Assembly: GCA_022818135.1 (NCBI GenBank)
Contig: JAFMSR010000007.1
Span: 29,769,066 to 29,833,065 of the forward strand
DNA length: 64,000 bases
From: Saxidomus purpurata
Taxonomy: Eukaryota > Mollusca > Bivalvia > Venerida > Veneridae
Reading direction: 5' to 3'
In this document: in pieces, positions 48,201 through 57,600 of the stretch
How positions within the stretch are numbered: position 1 is the stretch's first letter
Layout: every line of letters begins with the position of its first letter
Notes under the pieces: model-generated
What the model was told of the DNA's origin: nothing
Databases searched by the model: none
The model's input: the letters and a program-made list of their open reading frames with translations, nothing else
Made by a program: the position numbers and the translations under genes

Positions 48201-49402
48201 AATGGGAGGGTGTGTTGCTTGCAAGATCCAGATCCATAGCTCAAAATCATGGTCACACTAAAAGATTAAAGGAAACTAGGCATACAAGACCTTTTCTGGG
48301 CTCTTGACTTGTTACAGTTGTTCACAATGAGATTGTGTTGTTTTACAGCTAGTATGCTCTACATGTTTCCCATACACATCTAGTTCCTATAAGCAAACAA
48401 ATCCTGATGCGAAAAACAGAGGTAAAGGCCTGAAAAGGATTTTCATCTGTATGAAGTCTAGTTGGGCATACTGCAATTTTGGGTCATATTGCCAACAGTC
48501 AAGGTCACAGTGGCCTGAATTTGTCCACTCTTTATCTCCCATTTTTCTCCCATCTTTGAATAGTTGTTCAAATAATGTCATTCCATGCAGAACTCTGGTT
48601 GTCATGGCAATGGAAAGAAAAACTTCAAAAACTTTCTTCCTGTGAACAGGAGCTTATGTATTTGGCATGTGGCATTGCCTAGTGAACCTATACCAAGATT
48701 GTTCAAATTATTACCAGGGTCAAAATTGACCCCACCCAGCCATGTTTATTTAGGAAAACTTTTTAAAATCTTCTCTAAAACCACACGACCTAGAGCTTAG
48801 ATATTTAGCATTGTTGTATCGCCTAGTCTACCAAGATTGTTCAAATTATGACCCCTGGATCAAAATTGATCCTTCCTTGGGGTCAATGTTTTTTAAATTG
48901 GTTTATATAGAAAAAACTTGAAAAATCCTTCAATCAAACCACAAGACAATTTAGCTTAAATATTTGGCAAATAGCATCGCCTTGTTGACATATACGAAGA
49001 TTGTGAAAATATATCCTACATGGGCGGGTCACTTGATTTAACATAAACTTTTAGAGGGAAAACTTCACAACTCTTAAACGTCTAGAGCCACTAGGCCCAG
49101 AGCTTAGATGTTCGAAATATAGCATTATGTATTGGTACTAGCAGACTTCTACAAAGATTGATTAAAATCAGAACCTCCTGGTTAGAATTGACCCTTTCTA
49201 GGATCGATTACCTTGTATTGTAGCCAATGGTAGCCAGGTGAGCAATATAGGACCTTGGCCCTCTTGTTTTATATAGCCACTTCAAAACTGAATGTCATAT
49301 GTATGATGATGTTGTACTACAGGGTAATTATCTATGTCTTTTTCAGGTGATAATGACCAAAAAGAACAAGTACAAGATATAGAGGGTGAAGATGCTTCAT
49401 AG
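27167..49402 (+). CDS. YWHAE: 14-3-3 epsilon, exon 1 plus exon set A
   Basis: Exons 27167-27236, 40631-40839, 42513-42628, 46689-47032 and 49347-49402 join into 264 residues, close to the 255 of human 14-3-3 epsilon. 14-3-3 proteins are dimeric cytosolic adaptors that bind phosphoserine or phosphothreonine sites on many partners. Family signature 1 ([11 protein letters not shown], 47-57) and signature 2 ([14 protein letters not shown]) are intact. The phosphate pocket residues are all present: Lys55, Arg62, Arg138, Tyr139. Epsilon is favoured by [13 protein letters not shown], the [33 protein letters not shown] region and exon layout. The loop after helix 1 ([10 protein letters not shown]) is three residues longer than in human. 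The tail is acidic (QDIEGEDAS). Splice phases are 1, 0, 2, 1. Exon 1 is probably shared with set B. A possible AATAAA lies at 51875. Confidence 0.93.
28700..28862 (-). repeat. Degraded tRNA-derived SINE, minus strand
   Basis: Shares GCTGCTACCCATTTACAGC, GACTGAGGC and GGACAC.TT.GCTCC with the SINE at 10505-10680, and the weak B-box relic ATTGAATCCC on the same strand. Many substitutions. Confidence 0.65.
29425..29515 (+). repeat. tRNA-like SINE head fragment
   Basis: AGCAAAGTGGTAGCGTG followed by CCAGGTTTTGATTTCCACC looks like worn polymerase III A and B boxes. Too degraded to assign. Confidence 0.3.
31417..32415 (+). mobile_element. Two abutting bivalve repeat elements
   Basis: 31417-31450 is an inverted pair, TAGCCCCCTTGAGCA with TGCTTGGGGGGGCTA, the usual opening of one family. 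At 31744-31757 lies a perfect palindrome CCCGTCATGACGGG that opens a second family. It continues with GGTCAAGGTCACAGTG words and closes near GATACTGACCC..ATCTTGTTG at 32412. Confidence 0.55.
32861..34398. mobile_element. 1.5-kb segment bounded by a perfect 32-bp inverted repeat
   Basis: Bases 32861-32892 (starting AATATGGCTAAGTATTTGG) are the exact reverse complement of 34367-34398. Inside, GACGTCCGT or GGACGG words recur in both directions (33050, 33415, 33430, 33590, 33630, 33795, 33985), like subterminal transposase sites. No transposase frame is seen; the 64-codon frame at 33308-33502 has no known motif. A non-autonomous DNA transposon is likely, but no target duplication could be shown. 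Confidence 0.5.
35377..36485 (+). mobile_element. Two hairpin-ended bivalve repeats in series
   Basis: One copy opens TAGCTCACCTGAGC at 35381 and decays toward 36000. A second opens AAGCTCACCTAGCACAAAGTG at 36063 with the inverted pair GGCAC/GTGCC form (AGCACAAAGTGCCAGAGTGAGC), and closes CCAGGTGAGTGATACAGGGCCATCTTGGCCC before TTTTGTT at 36483. Confidence 0.65.
36617..37870 (+). mobile_element. Bivalve repeat with a 180-bp tandem core
   Basis: A TTTAGCTCACCTGAGC head lies at 36619. From 36985 to 37620 about three and a half units of roughly 180 bp repeat, each with GGCACAAATGTTCACCATC, CAAGAACCAGGTCCCTAGG and AAGGTCAAGGTCACACTT. A worn hairpin end follows near 37848. This may be two elements joined. 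Confidence 0.6.
38775..39115 (+). repeat. Repeat fragment, TATGTCTCCTAC family
   Basis: Opens TATGTCTCCTACTTAGTGG with GTCTGTCACAAAAGTTTGTCC; two units of about 160 bases share GTGCAACTC, GGATTT and CATTTTCCAGTTCA. The end is not clear. Confidence 0.45.
39850..40160 (-). mobile_element. tRNA-derived SINE, minus strand
   Basis: Read on the minus strand it starts with a worn tRNA-like head (GTGGTGCAGTGTTGGAATGG, then TAGACTACCAATCTGGGTG and GGGTTGGAATACC) and continues into a body with GCACTGAAAATAACAGATCGC. The anticodon-arm-like TACCAATC part is well kept. Confidence 0.5.
40631..40839 (+). CDS. YWHAE: 14-3-3 epsilon exon 2A
   Basis: Acceptor TTTCAG at 40625-40630, donor GTAAGT at 40840. The first two bases complete the Glu codon from exon 1. 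It encodes [10 protein letters not shown], then [11 protein letters not shown] and [16 protein letters not shown]. The second Arg of the usual G-A-R-R is Lys-Arg here, but the pocket Arg62 is kept. Confidence 0.94.
41293..42012 (+). mobile_element. Hairpin-ended bivalve repeat, intron 2A
   Basis: Opens TTTTTAGCTCACCTGAGC and closes CCAGGTGAGCGATAGAGGGCC near 41973, with GGCCATTTTTGGCCC and CTTTAGTT. An internal copy of GTGAGCAATACTGGCCCTG at 41430 suggests a nested or doubled end. Confidence 0.6.
42005..42478 (+). mobile_element. Hairpin-ended bivalve repeat, abutting the previous one
   Basis: Opens TTAGCTCACCTGTGC exactly where the previous copy ends and closes GTGAATGATATAGGGCC near 42440-42475. 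It ends 35 bases before the acceptor of exon 3A. Confidence 0.55.
42513..42628 (+). CDS. YWHAE: 14-3-3 epsilon exon 3A
   Basis: Acceptor GATTTCAG, donor GTAAGT at 42629, phase 0 in and 2 out. It encodes [20 protein letters not shown] and [18 protein letters not shown]. The loop after IP is four residues longer than in exon 3B. Confidence 0.94.
42640..43214 (+). repeat. Dispersed repeat, ATGCCCCTGAAAG head
   Basis: Opens TTTTATGCCCCTGAAAG with GTTTGTCCGTCCATCC, contains worn units with AGGAAGTGCAGTGCACAAGAACC, and ends GTGACAGCTCTTG at 43213, a common end in bivalve repeats. Confidence 0.5.
43215..43800 (+). repeat. Repeat opening with a 13-bp hairpin
   Basis: AAGCTCTACTGGA (43215-43227) pairs exactly with TCCAGTAGAGCTT (43236-43248). 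The rest has two worn units with GTTACCCATGTGATGAAAGTG or similar and GTCACCTACTCC.GAGGTCAAGG. It starts at the very base where the previous repeat ends. Confidence 0.5.
44529..45290 (+). mobile_element. Hairpin-ended bivalve repeat, 3' end lost
   Basis: Opens TTTTTTTAGCTCACCTTGAGC, then the tandem core words GAAACCACAAGGCCTAGAGC and CAAGATT. It fades near 45290 in a CCCC-rich stretch, and no GGCC hairpin follows. Confidence 0.6.
45679..46446. mobile_element. hAT-type MITE with 8-bp target-site duplication
   Basis: The ends TAGGGCTGTAACGA and TCGTTACAGCCCTA form a 14-base perfect inverted repeat. GTTTTCAC stands immediately outside both ends (45671-45678 and 46447-46454), the 8-base duplication typical of hAT insertion. 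Subterminal GAATACGAATA or TATTCG words fill both flanks. The 768-bp element has no transposase. It lies in intron 3A, about 240 bases before exon 4A. A palindromic GAGTACTTTCTTGTACTC sits inside. Confidence 0.9.
46689..47032 (+). CDS. YWHAE: 14-3-3 epsilon exon 4A
   Basis: Acceptor GAATTGCAG, donor GTAAGT at 47033. Its first base completes the Met codon split by the intron. It encodes [14 protein letters not shown] with the pocket pair Arg138-Tyr139, the conserved helices and signature 2. 74 bases in the middle are identical to exon 4B. Confidence 0.95.
47033..49346 (+). other. Intron 4A with worn repeats
   Basis: About 47530-48350 holds units with GGTCAAGGTCA and 'GAGACCTTG.CCAGGCTGT'. About 48530-49271 is a hairpin-ended repeat lacking its head (CCATTCCATGCAGAACTCTG start, CCAGGTGAGCAATATAGGACC then TTGGCCCTCTTGTT end). 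No coding exon is supported; frames such as 48451-48645 run through the repeat. Confidence 0.6.
49347..49402 (+). CDS. YWHAE: 14-3-3 epsilon terminal exon 5A
   Basis: Acceptor TTTTTCAG, then the acidic tail [18 protein letters not shown] and TAG at 49400. The tail has the same form as that of set B ([11 protein letters not shown]), which supports descent from one exon. Confidence 0.93.
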
Positions 49403-51895
49403 ACTTAAAACTTAACTTACAAAACAGTCGTTACTTTATTACCATATAACAAAACCATCATGGAGCCGGCACGATGAAATGTAGACCATTACTTATTGTA
49501 ATTGTTAGAGTTTTGTAGACCATTACTTATTGTAATTGTGAAGATTTTTTGTGGAATGACCGTTGCACAGAGTGAGAGAGAGAAGAAAAGACTCTTTCTG
49601 TTTTCGTAGGATGACAACTTTGTTTTGTTTGTAATTATTTTAAAGAACTTTGAATTGGGATCCGGAAAATATATACTCAGGGAAAAATACTAACTTGCTT
49701 AATCTATTTGTAACCTAGACCTTTAATGTCTGAAAAAAAGGTACACAATTTAAGTTATACAGGCCACGTGTATTTGGCACGTACATAAGGTTGTAGATGA
49801 AATCAACAAAAAAAATTTAAGCCATTTTTATAACTTAAAGACATGGCGTGACCTTCATTTGGAGAAAAAATTGAGACAAAGATGTGTACAGTATATCCGC
49901 CTTCACTTTAAGAAAAGATTTATCCCCAATTGAATACTGAGAATGAGGTTAGAGATTTTGAAATTGCTACTTCTTGATAGAAATCGTATAAATGGCAAAA
50001 TATTGGAAACAAATACTAATGACTGACTGGTATTTTCACCTCGCAGAAAAATTATATATGATAAGATTTTAGAGTAGTAAATGATGTTCATTTACAGGCA
50101 CATAAACTTTTCTTGTTGTAAATGCAAGACATGAAAACTGCCATTTTATCTTGATTTTTGAACTGTGTAATTATTATAATACCAGATGGTTTTAGGGCGA
50201 AAAAAAGCACTTTTTTTTTTTTTACTCCATTTCGGCCATTTAGTGAAAATTCTACTGGCCATGTCATTTTTCAGCTGCCCGCTAGTATTTTTCCCTGATA
50301 CTGTGAAATACATGTAAGTTTTTTATGGCTTGTCTTACATATGTGTGTATATGGATGTTTAGAGATAATTGTACCTATCTTTGTTAGCACATTAAAATTT
50401 TGTGAAGGCTTGTATAACTTCAGAGACTTTTATGTTCAAAAGACCCACTGCTTATGTTACTAGATTGCAAGAACTGACCTCGTATTACCGTACATCATGA
50501 TGGTATTGTCTGATCTTTTTAAATGGTTGATATGCCTAGCCATTTCTATACCCTCATCATTAAGTGGCAGCAATATTATATAGGAGTCATACTTGTCAGT
50601 TGGTTGTATTTTGTTACTCAATGTTACTGGACAATTACATCTAGAACTTTTAGATGCATTCAAAGTGTTACACTCCATAGGTAGACATTATTACAAGCAC
50701 AAGATCCATCCTTGGTTCTCAAGTCAACGTCACATAAAGGGGGTCAGATCTTACTTCAGTGGGTATCTAGATCAAACTTCAAAATCAGCTGCTCCTAGCA
50801 TTTTAAATGTTTACCAAGAGCAGACACCAACGTCAAAAAAAAAACATGTGACAAAGTTTACAGGGCCGATTTTCCTCTATTTCTATTCATTTGTATAGAA
50901 GACTTGAGCAATATTTGTTTTCTTAGGAACAGGTTTTGAAATTAATTATGTGACTCCCTAACAAGATTCTTCAAGAGATTTTAATTTGACAGAAAAGTTT
51001 GGCTCAAAGTTGTGTCAATTTCAATTACATACCCTAACCTTGCTGAATGTTTTGTCAGAATGTTGTTATTGAAGACGTGTAGTTCAGGTTTGATACTTGG
51101 TTATCAGAGTTCTAGAACATGGTCACTAGGGCTGATGTAAAAAAAATGTGACTACATTAAATGTAACACTTCATGTCCAACCTTCATGAATTGCAGAATT
51201 TTTTAAGGTAATGATGTCGAACATTATACTCTTAACATTATGCTCTATTTTAATCAAGACCGTTTTGTCAATATGTGTTTTAAATTTTCTACATTAATTC
51301 AGGTGTGTGATCAAATGTGAAAATAAAACTCTTGTTCAAAATGGGTATACAAAGAGTTGCAAGATTCTGTTATAAATGAAGTATATATGTTATAACTCTG
51401 CACATGTCTGCAGTTCTAACCATTTGTAGAAGAAGAAAAAAGTCGTTGCGAAAGAAAGGTGAAAATCTCACATAATAAGGCCAAGAACAAAAAATACAGC
51501 TCTGGTAACTGTTTGGAAAGTCTTAGGGTAGTTAGTAGGGAAAAATAAGTCATTTTCAAATAATTTAAAAAAAAAATTAATTGAACTATACACTATTCAT
51601 TGTGTTGGAAGGTAGATCCATGTTTTTTTAGAAAATAGGGGAAGTAAGGGTTACTAGAACTGCAGTATTGGTTGATTTTGACTTTGTGTTTGATAGAAAT
51701 TGGACCATACATGTAAAGCACATCTCAGTGATGCACTTTTTGCTTGTGTCTATATTGTGATCCACTTGAACAATGTAGTGTTTAATTTAATTGTGTCATT
51801 TCATATAGTGTATTAATATAATGTTTATTTGTCTTTTCATTATCAAGTCTTGTATCTCCCATTTGCTTTTAACAAATAAAATAACATTATAAAAA
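49403..51895 (+). other. Probable 3' untranslated region of set A
   Basis: Almost 2.5 kb without recognisable repeat elements, in contrast to the introns around it. AATAAA at 51875-51880 is a suitable polyadenylation signal. Recognisable repeats resume near 51970. A long 3' untranslated region is inferred, not shown. Confidence 0.5.
51875..51880 (+). terminator. Candidate polyadenylation signal, set A
   Basis: AATAAA inside AACAAATAAAATAAC, followed within 30 bases by a GTGTTTTTATTT stretch that could act as the downstream GU-rich element. Confidence 0.4.
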
Positions 51896-51965
51896 GATGT
51901 GTTTTTATTTCTGAAGAAAAGTAACAAATGCAGTGAACTGTCTTCTTGTCTCATTTTATTCCTTT

Positions 51966-52281
51966 AGGTAACACGTGGCTAAAGCTGGAGTTCCATTCAC
52001 CCAAGTCCTCGGATGGCAACTGAAAATAAAAAAATACACAAAATCAAATGGCTTAGGTATTTGGTGTGTAATACCAAAGACCTGTTTCTGGTTTGTTCAA
52101 ATCATTCCCTTGGAGTCAAAATTGACCACACCAAAGGGTCACTTGTTTTCAAGACTTGTATAGGAAAAACTTTGAAAATCTTTTTCAAAACTATAAGGCC
52201 TAGAACTTTGTTTTCTATGAATCTGTTGCCAACCTTATATAATGGTGACAGATGCAGGGCCATCATGGCCCTCTTGTTAGC
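51966..52281 (+). mobile_element. 3' part of a hairpin-ended bivalve repeat
   Basis: Core words CAAATCATTCCCTTGGAGTC and AAACTATAAGGCCTAGAAC, closing GGGCCATCATGGCCCTCTTGTT at 52280. The head is missing. A worn head-like stretch follows at 52282-52500. Confidence 0.6.
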
Positions 52282-53314
52282 CCATCCGACTGTTGACACA
52301 AAGTGAGCTATTGTGACTGCTCCATATACACCACCCTCTCTGTATACTTTAATTCAAACAACATCTATTATGAAACCACTTGACCAGTCTTTATGAAACT
52401 TAGCAGGAGTGCTCCTTGCTTGAAGCTCTACCAAACTTTTTCAACAAACTATTGACCACTAAATTCAGATTATGCCCCAAGGGTCAAAATTGGCTCTTCA
52501 CAAAGACAAAAGAAAAAAATTTAAAAATCATCTGCTTAATTGCGAAGAAATCCAGATCTTGGATACAGTCAAACCTGCGAACAGACTCATGTTGAGATTG
52601 TACAAATCGGGAGGGGGGCATTTTTACCTTTATATCTGAGGCCGGTTTAGGGTGTCTTCCATGACTAAAATTTTAAAATCATGCAGTTTTCCCAAAACTG
52701 ACTTTACACTTGGATTTTAGAGTCCCCTTCTGCTAATTATCACTTCAACTTTTCCCAAATAGTGGGGCTAGGGCGCCTTTCTCAAAGTTGGAAAATATGC
52801 CCTGCAAATATTGTCTTTGTTTGCAGATGGTCGTTATTCACAGGTAAGTTTATCATAGATGAATAGTGCACTGTAATCTCCCTGTTGGTCTTGATTCACA
52901 GGGAAATCTTTATTCAAAGGTGATCTTTAACATGGGTTTGACTGTTTTTGGTATGTAGCGTTGTCTATTGGCCTATGTTGGAACTTGCCAGATTGTATTC
53001 TGTATAATCATAATTCCCTGACTGCCTTTACTGAGGGTATTTGTCTCTCAAGGTTATCGGGTAGTTTACCTCGTGAAATAATGACTCGCAGTGTGTATGC
53101 TAGTTTGTTCATGTGGATGGGTTAACACAATGCCTAAGTGATCTTGAAATTCTTGTATTTCAAGATGGTGGCTTTATAATTTATAGAAAATGCTTTCATA
53201 GACCAGACTATTTATATTAACTGGGGGTCATCGGGCACTAAGGGTAGTACCCAGTCGTCTAACGGTACCTTATAGTTTTCAGAGACAATCAAAAGATTTT
53301 GGAACAAATCTGTT

Positions 53315-54312
53315 TAGCTCACCTGGCACTTTAAGTCGGGGTGAGCTTTAGTATGTATGATTGTCTGTCCTTCCTTCATCTGTAAACATGATGCTTCAAA
53401 CAACATCTCTGAAACCACTATGCCAATGTAAATGAAACTGGAAAGGGATGTTCCTTGCTTGAAGCTCTACCAAAATCTTCAAAGAATTCCTTTCTATTTA
53501 GAGCTTACAGTGACTGTTGTTAAAATTTTCCTTGATAATGCTTTACAGGTCAAAGTTTTCATTCAACTTTCATCAAACTTGCACAGAAGATTCCTTGCAA
53601 CATGTAGATGATTGTTATCAGTTCACCTGGCACTTGGAGTGTCAGATCATGATCTGCCTGTAGGTCCTTGAAGTCTTGTCAAGATCTCAACAGTTTGCTT
53701 GTTAGTTCAATGAGCACCTTTTTGAATAGTTAATGGTACTGCCCAGATTGATGGATGGATCAGTCCATTTTAGAAATTTAGCAAGGAACGGGTTTAGGTA
53801 ACAGTTAATGAAAGCCAAAAATCTTTAAACATTTTTATCTTTTTTATTGCATATAGAAAGTGTGTAAACCTATACTTTTATGGATGGATGATTGTCTGTT
53901 TTCTGTCAACATTTTGCTTCAAAAGACATCTCCTCTGAAACTACTGGGCCAATGTTGATGAAACTTTGCAAGGATGTCCCTTGCATGAAGCTCTACCAAA
54001 CTTGTTAAAAGAATTCGATTTAATGCAGAACTCTGCCATGACAACGTGGAGGAAAAACTCAAAAAATCTTTTCTGAAATCACAAGGCCGGCAGCTTAGAT
54101 ATTAAGCATGTAGCATTGCCTAGTGGACCTCTACCAAGATTGTTCAAATTATGAACCACAAGGATCATGTAGGTCATTTAAGCCATTGGCAATTTTTTGT
54201 TTGTTTTTAGAGCAAAATGAACTGTACTTTCACTTCCGTTTTCTGTGATGTTGTTGGCCTTGTACGAAAGCCAATGGTAGCTAGATGGGCGATAAAGGGC
54301 CAGCTTGTTTTG
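53315..54312 (+). mobile_element. Hairpin-ended bivalve repeat
   Basis: Opens TTTAGCTCACCTGGCAC with its inverted partner GGGGTGAGC. A second head-like start lies near 53880 (GGATGATTGTCTGTT). Closes AGATGGGCGATAAAGGGCC then AGCTTGTT near 54310. It ends about 145 bases before exon 2B. Confidence 0.6.
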
Positions 54313-54454
54313 AAATAAAGTAACTTAGTTGCTTGGGTTCTGCCTTGGCTTTAAGCCTGAAAAGGTAAAAACCAATGAGCCGTGCTTTACAATTTTCAGA
54401 GAAAAATATTGCAATTAATGTTTTTGTCTTAATTTGTTATATTGTCTATTTCAG

Positions 54455-54654
54455 AAATGGTGGAATTTATGAAAAAAGTTGCAAAAGCAAGTGAGGAGTT
54501 GACCGTTGAGGAAAGAAATCTGCTGTCAGTTGCATACAAAAATGTAATAGGATCTAGAAGAGCATCATGGAGAATTCTCAGCAGTATGGAGCAAAAAGAA
54601 ACAGAGAAAGAGCCATCACAGAAATTGGTTCTAATTAAAGAATACAGATCAAAA
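54455..54654 (+). CDS. YWHAE: 14-3-3 epsilon exon 2B
   Basis: Acceptor TCTATTTCAG, donor GTAAGT at 54655. It begins AA-ATG, needing a G from exon 1, so the ATG is not a natural start: starting there would lose the first dimer helix. It encodes [20 protein letters not shown] and [20 protein letters not shown]. Confidence 0.93.
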
Positions 54655-57600
54655 GTAAGTTTTTCATTACTAGCTAGCCAAACTGAATTAGTCAAGTTAG
54701 CCATTGTGATTGAGCCTGAATGGTATGGTATATACATGTAATTCTACTGGTTATCATGTTTATACCCTGTAAATGAAGTTTAAGGGGAATATTAAGGAGT
54801 CACCTTGTCTGTCTGTCCTTGTGTCACTGCACATTTTGTCTACACTTAACAACTTTTGTAATGCAACCAGTAGCCTTTTTCGCAACTGCACAACCTAATT
54901 AGGTGAAATTTTCAGGGCAATTGCAGTGATATATAAAACATTGTTTGATTCAGAGTTAACAACAAAAATATTCTGCATGTTAAAGATCTTATAAATTATT
55001 TGATGCAACTTCTTATTTTCAAATTCGCAAATTTTGCTAATGATTAAAATTTGGAAAAAAGTGCAAAAAAATGTTATTTGTAAAATTCTATCAAATTATC
55101 TAAAACTGTTATTTTTAATACCAATGAACTAAAACAGTTGACAGTATCTTTGTATGCAAACATTGATTGATTTTAAAATATCCGGGCTCAAATGTTCAGT
55201 ACATCAAGACATGTCGGGTGCAAGACCCACATCCCTAGCTCAAAGGTCAAGGTCACACTTTGAGTTTGAAAGTAATATTATCCTGTATATATGCACACAT
55301 TCGTATCCGGACAATAACTTTTTAATGCATTGATTGATTTTAAAATAACTTCTCACAACTGCTCAGCACATCATGACGACGTGTTACATACAACACCGAT
55401 GACCCTACCTCAAAGGTCCGGGTCACAATTAAGAGTTTAAGGTAATGAAAAGAAAACTGTTTGCATGGTAACTCTGTCATGCATGGCAGTATTTTAAAAT
55501 CACATGGCACAATTGTTGAGCGCATGTAGAGGACACGGACTGTGACTGTGAGACATCTCTTTCGTGGCATTTGTTACATATGTGGGACAGCTGTTGTTCT
55601 GTTTATTTTTTGTTTCAAAATCTACCTTTTTAGCTCACCTGGCATTGTGCCAGGGTGAGCTTATAGGAGGGATGAATGTCTGTCATCCGTCATCATTTTG
55701 TTGCAAATGATGTCCCCTCTGAAATCCATAGGCAAGGTTGATGAAACATGTCACAGAAGTTCCTTGCATGAAGCTCTATCAACGTTGTTCAAAGAGCAAC
55801 CATACAGAAATCTGGTTTCTATCGCAACAAATAGGAAAAATTTATAAGGATCTTACACTGGTTACGTGTGCAGATGGGAATATCTTGTTCGAGGGTAACT
55901 GGTTTTGGTGGTAAAGAGTCTCTGCTGAGTTAATGCCAAAACAGTTATCTGAGAGCCAGATATTCTTATCTGTAGTGCAACCAGATATAGATTCTTTTTC
56001 TTGCGTACCATTTTCTTCTAAAAGTAGCAGAAATGAAATAAAATGAATTATATTTGTGTGCTATTTTCTTGTAGTTATGTACGAATTTACACATTCAATC
56101 ATTTAGTAGTTTGCTCTGAGGTCATTTAGTCGTCTTACATCAGGGGGTGTAAGATGAGATTTTCCAGCACTGGTAAGAACTGCAGATATCATGATCTGGT
56201 ATGCAAGATTTTTGTCTATAACCACAATGCCCAGAGCTTACATATTTGGAATGTAGCATTGTTTTAGTGGACTGCTACAAATATTGTTCGAAATATGTCA
56301 GCCAGGTGAAAATTAGCGCTTCCTGAGATAAGATTGTTGACCTTGTATTATAGCCAATGGTAGCCTGGTGAGCGATAGAGGGCCATCATGGGCCTCTTGT
56401 TAAGCAGGTTTTTTCAAAAAACCTACTTATTAGAATGGCGATGTCGTATGTCGGGCGGGCGGGCGGGCGGGCGTCAAACATTGGTTTCCGTTGGATAACT
56501 TTAGTTAGGAGTGACCAATTGCAATGAAACTTGGTGTGTAGGTAGCTTGCGTGGAGACGCCGCTTGGGATTGCATTTGGGGTCACTAGGGTCAAGGTCAA
56601 GGTCACTGTTACTAGAAATAGAAAAACGGTTTCCGCTCAATAACTCGAGCTAGGAGTGACCAATTACAATGGAACTTAGTCTGTAGGTAGCTTGCGTGGA
56701 GACGCCGCTTGGGATTGCATTTGGGGTCACTAGGGTCAAGGTCAAGGTCACAGCTACTAAAAATAGAAAAATGGTTTCCGCTCAATAAATCAAGTTAGGA
56801 GTGACCAATTACAATTAAACTTGGTCTGTAGGTAGCTTGCCTGTAGGAGACGCCGCTTGGGATTGCATTTGGGGTCACTAGGGTCAAGGTCAAGGTCACT
56901 GTAACTAAAAATAGAAAAATAGTTTCCGCTCAGTAACTCAAGTTAGGAGTGACTGATTGCAATCAAACTCAGTGTGTAGGTAGCTTGTGTAGAGAGGAAG
57001 CTTGGGATTGCATTAGGGGTCACTTGGTTCAAGGTCAAGGGCACTGTTACTAAAAATAGAAAAATGGTTTCCACTCAATAACTTGAGTTAGGAGTGACCA
57101 ATTGTAATGAAACTTGGTGTGTAGGTAGCTTGCGTGGAGAGGAAGCTTTGGTTCACTATGGTCAAGGTCACTAGGGTCAAGGTCACTGTTACTAAAAATA
57201 GATTTTTATTTATTTTTAGTTTTTAGATTGTTTTAAGCAAAAAAAATTTTTTTGTTCAAGGTCACTGACTCAAGGTCAAGGTCACTGTTACTAAATATAG
57301 ATTTTATTTAATTTAAGTCTTTTGATTGTTCTAAAAAACAAATTTTTTTGGGGCAAGGTCACTTGGCTCAAGGTCAAGGTCACTGTTACTAAAATAGATT
57401 TTTATTTATTTTTAGTATTTTGATTGTTTTAAGCAAAAAATTTTTTTTTCGGGGTCAAGGTCACTAGGGTCAAGGTCAAGGTCACTGTTACTAAAAATAG
57501 ATTTCTATTTATTTTTAGTTTTTAGATTGTTTTAACGAAAAAAAAAATTTTTCGGGTCAAGGTCACTAGGGTCAAGGTCAAGGTCACTGTTACTAAAAAT

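Noticed and set aside
49403..54454. A separate first exon for 14-3-3 set B
   Set aside because: Searched by eye for the [13 protein letters not shown] coding pattern followed by a phase-1 donor; nothing found. A diverged exon could still be missed.
54461..54741. Translation of set B from the ATG at the start of exon 2B
   Set aside because: The ATG is the conserved internal Met after Glu; starting there would remove the first helix needed for the dimer.
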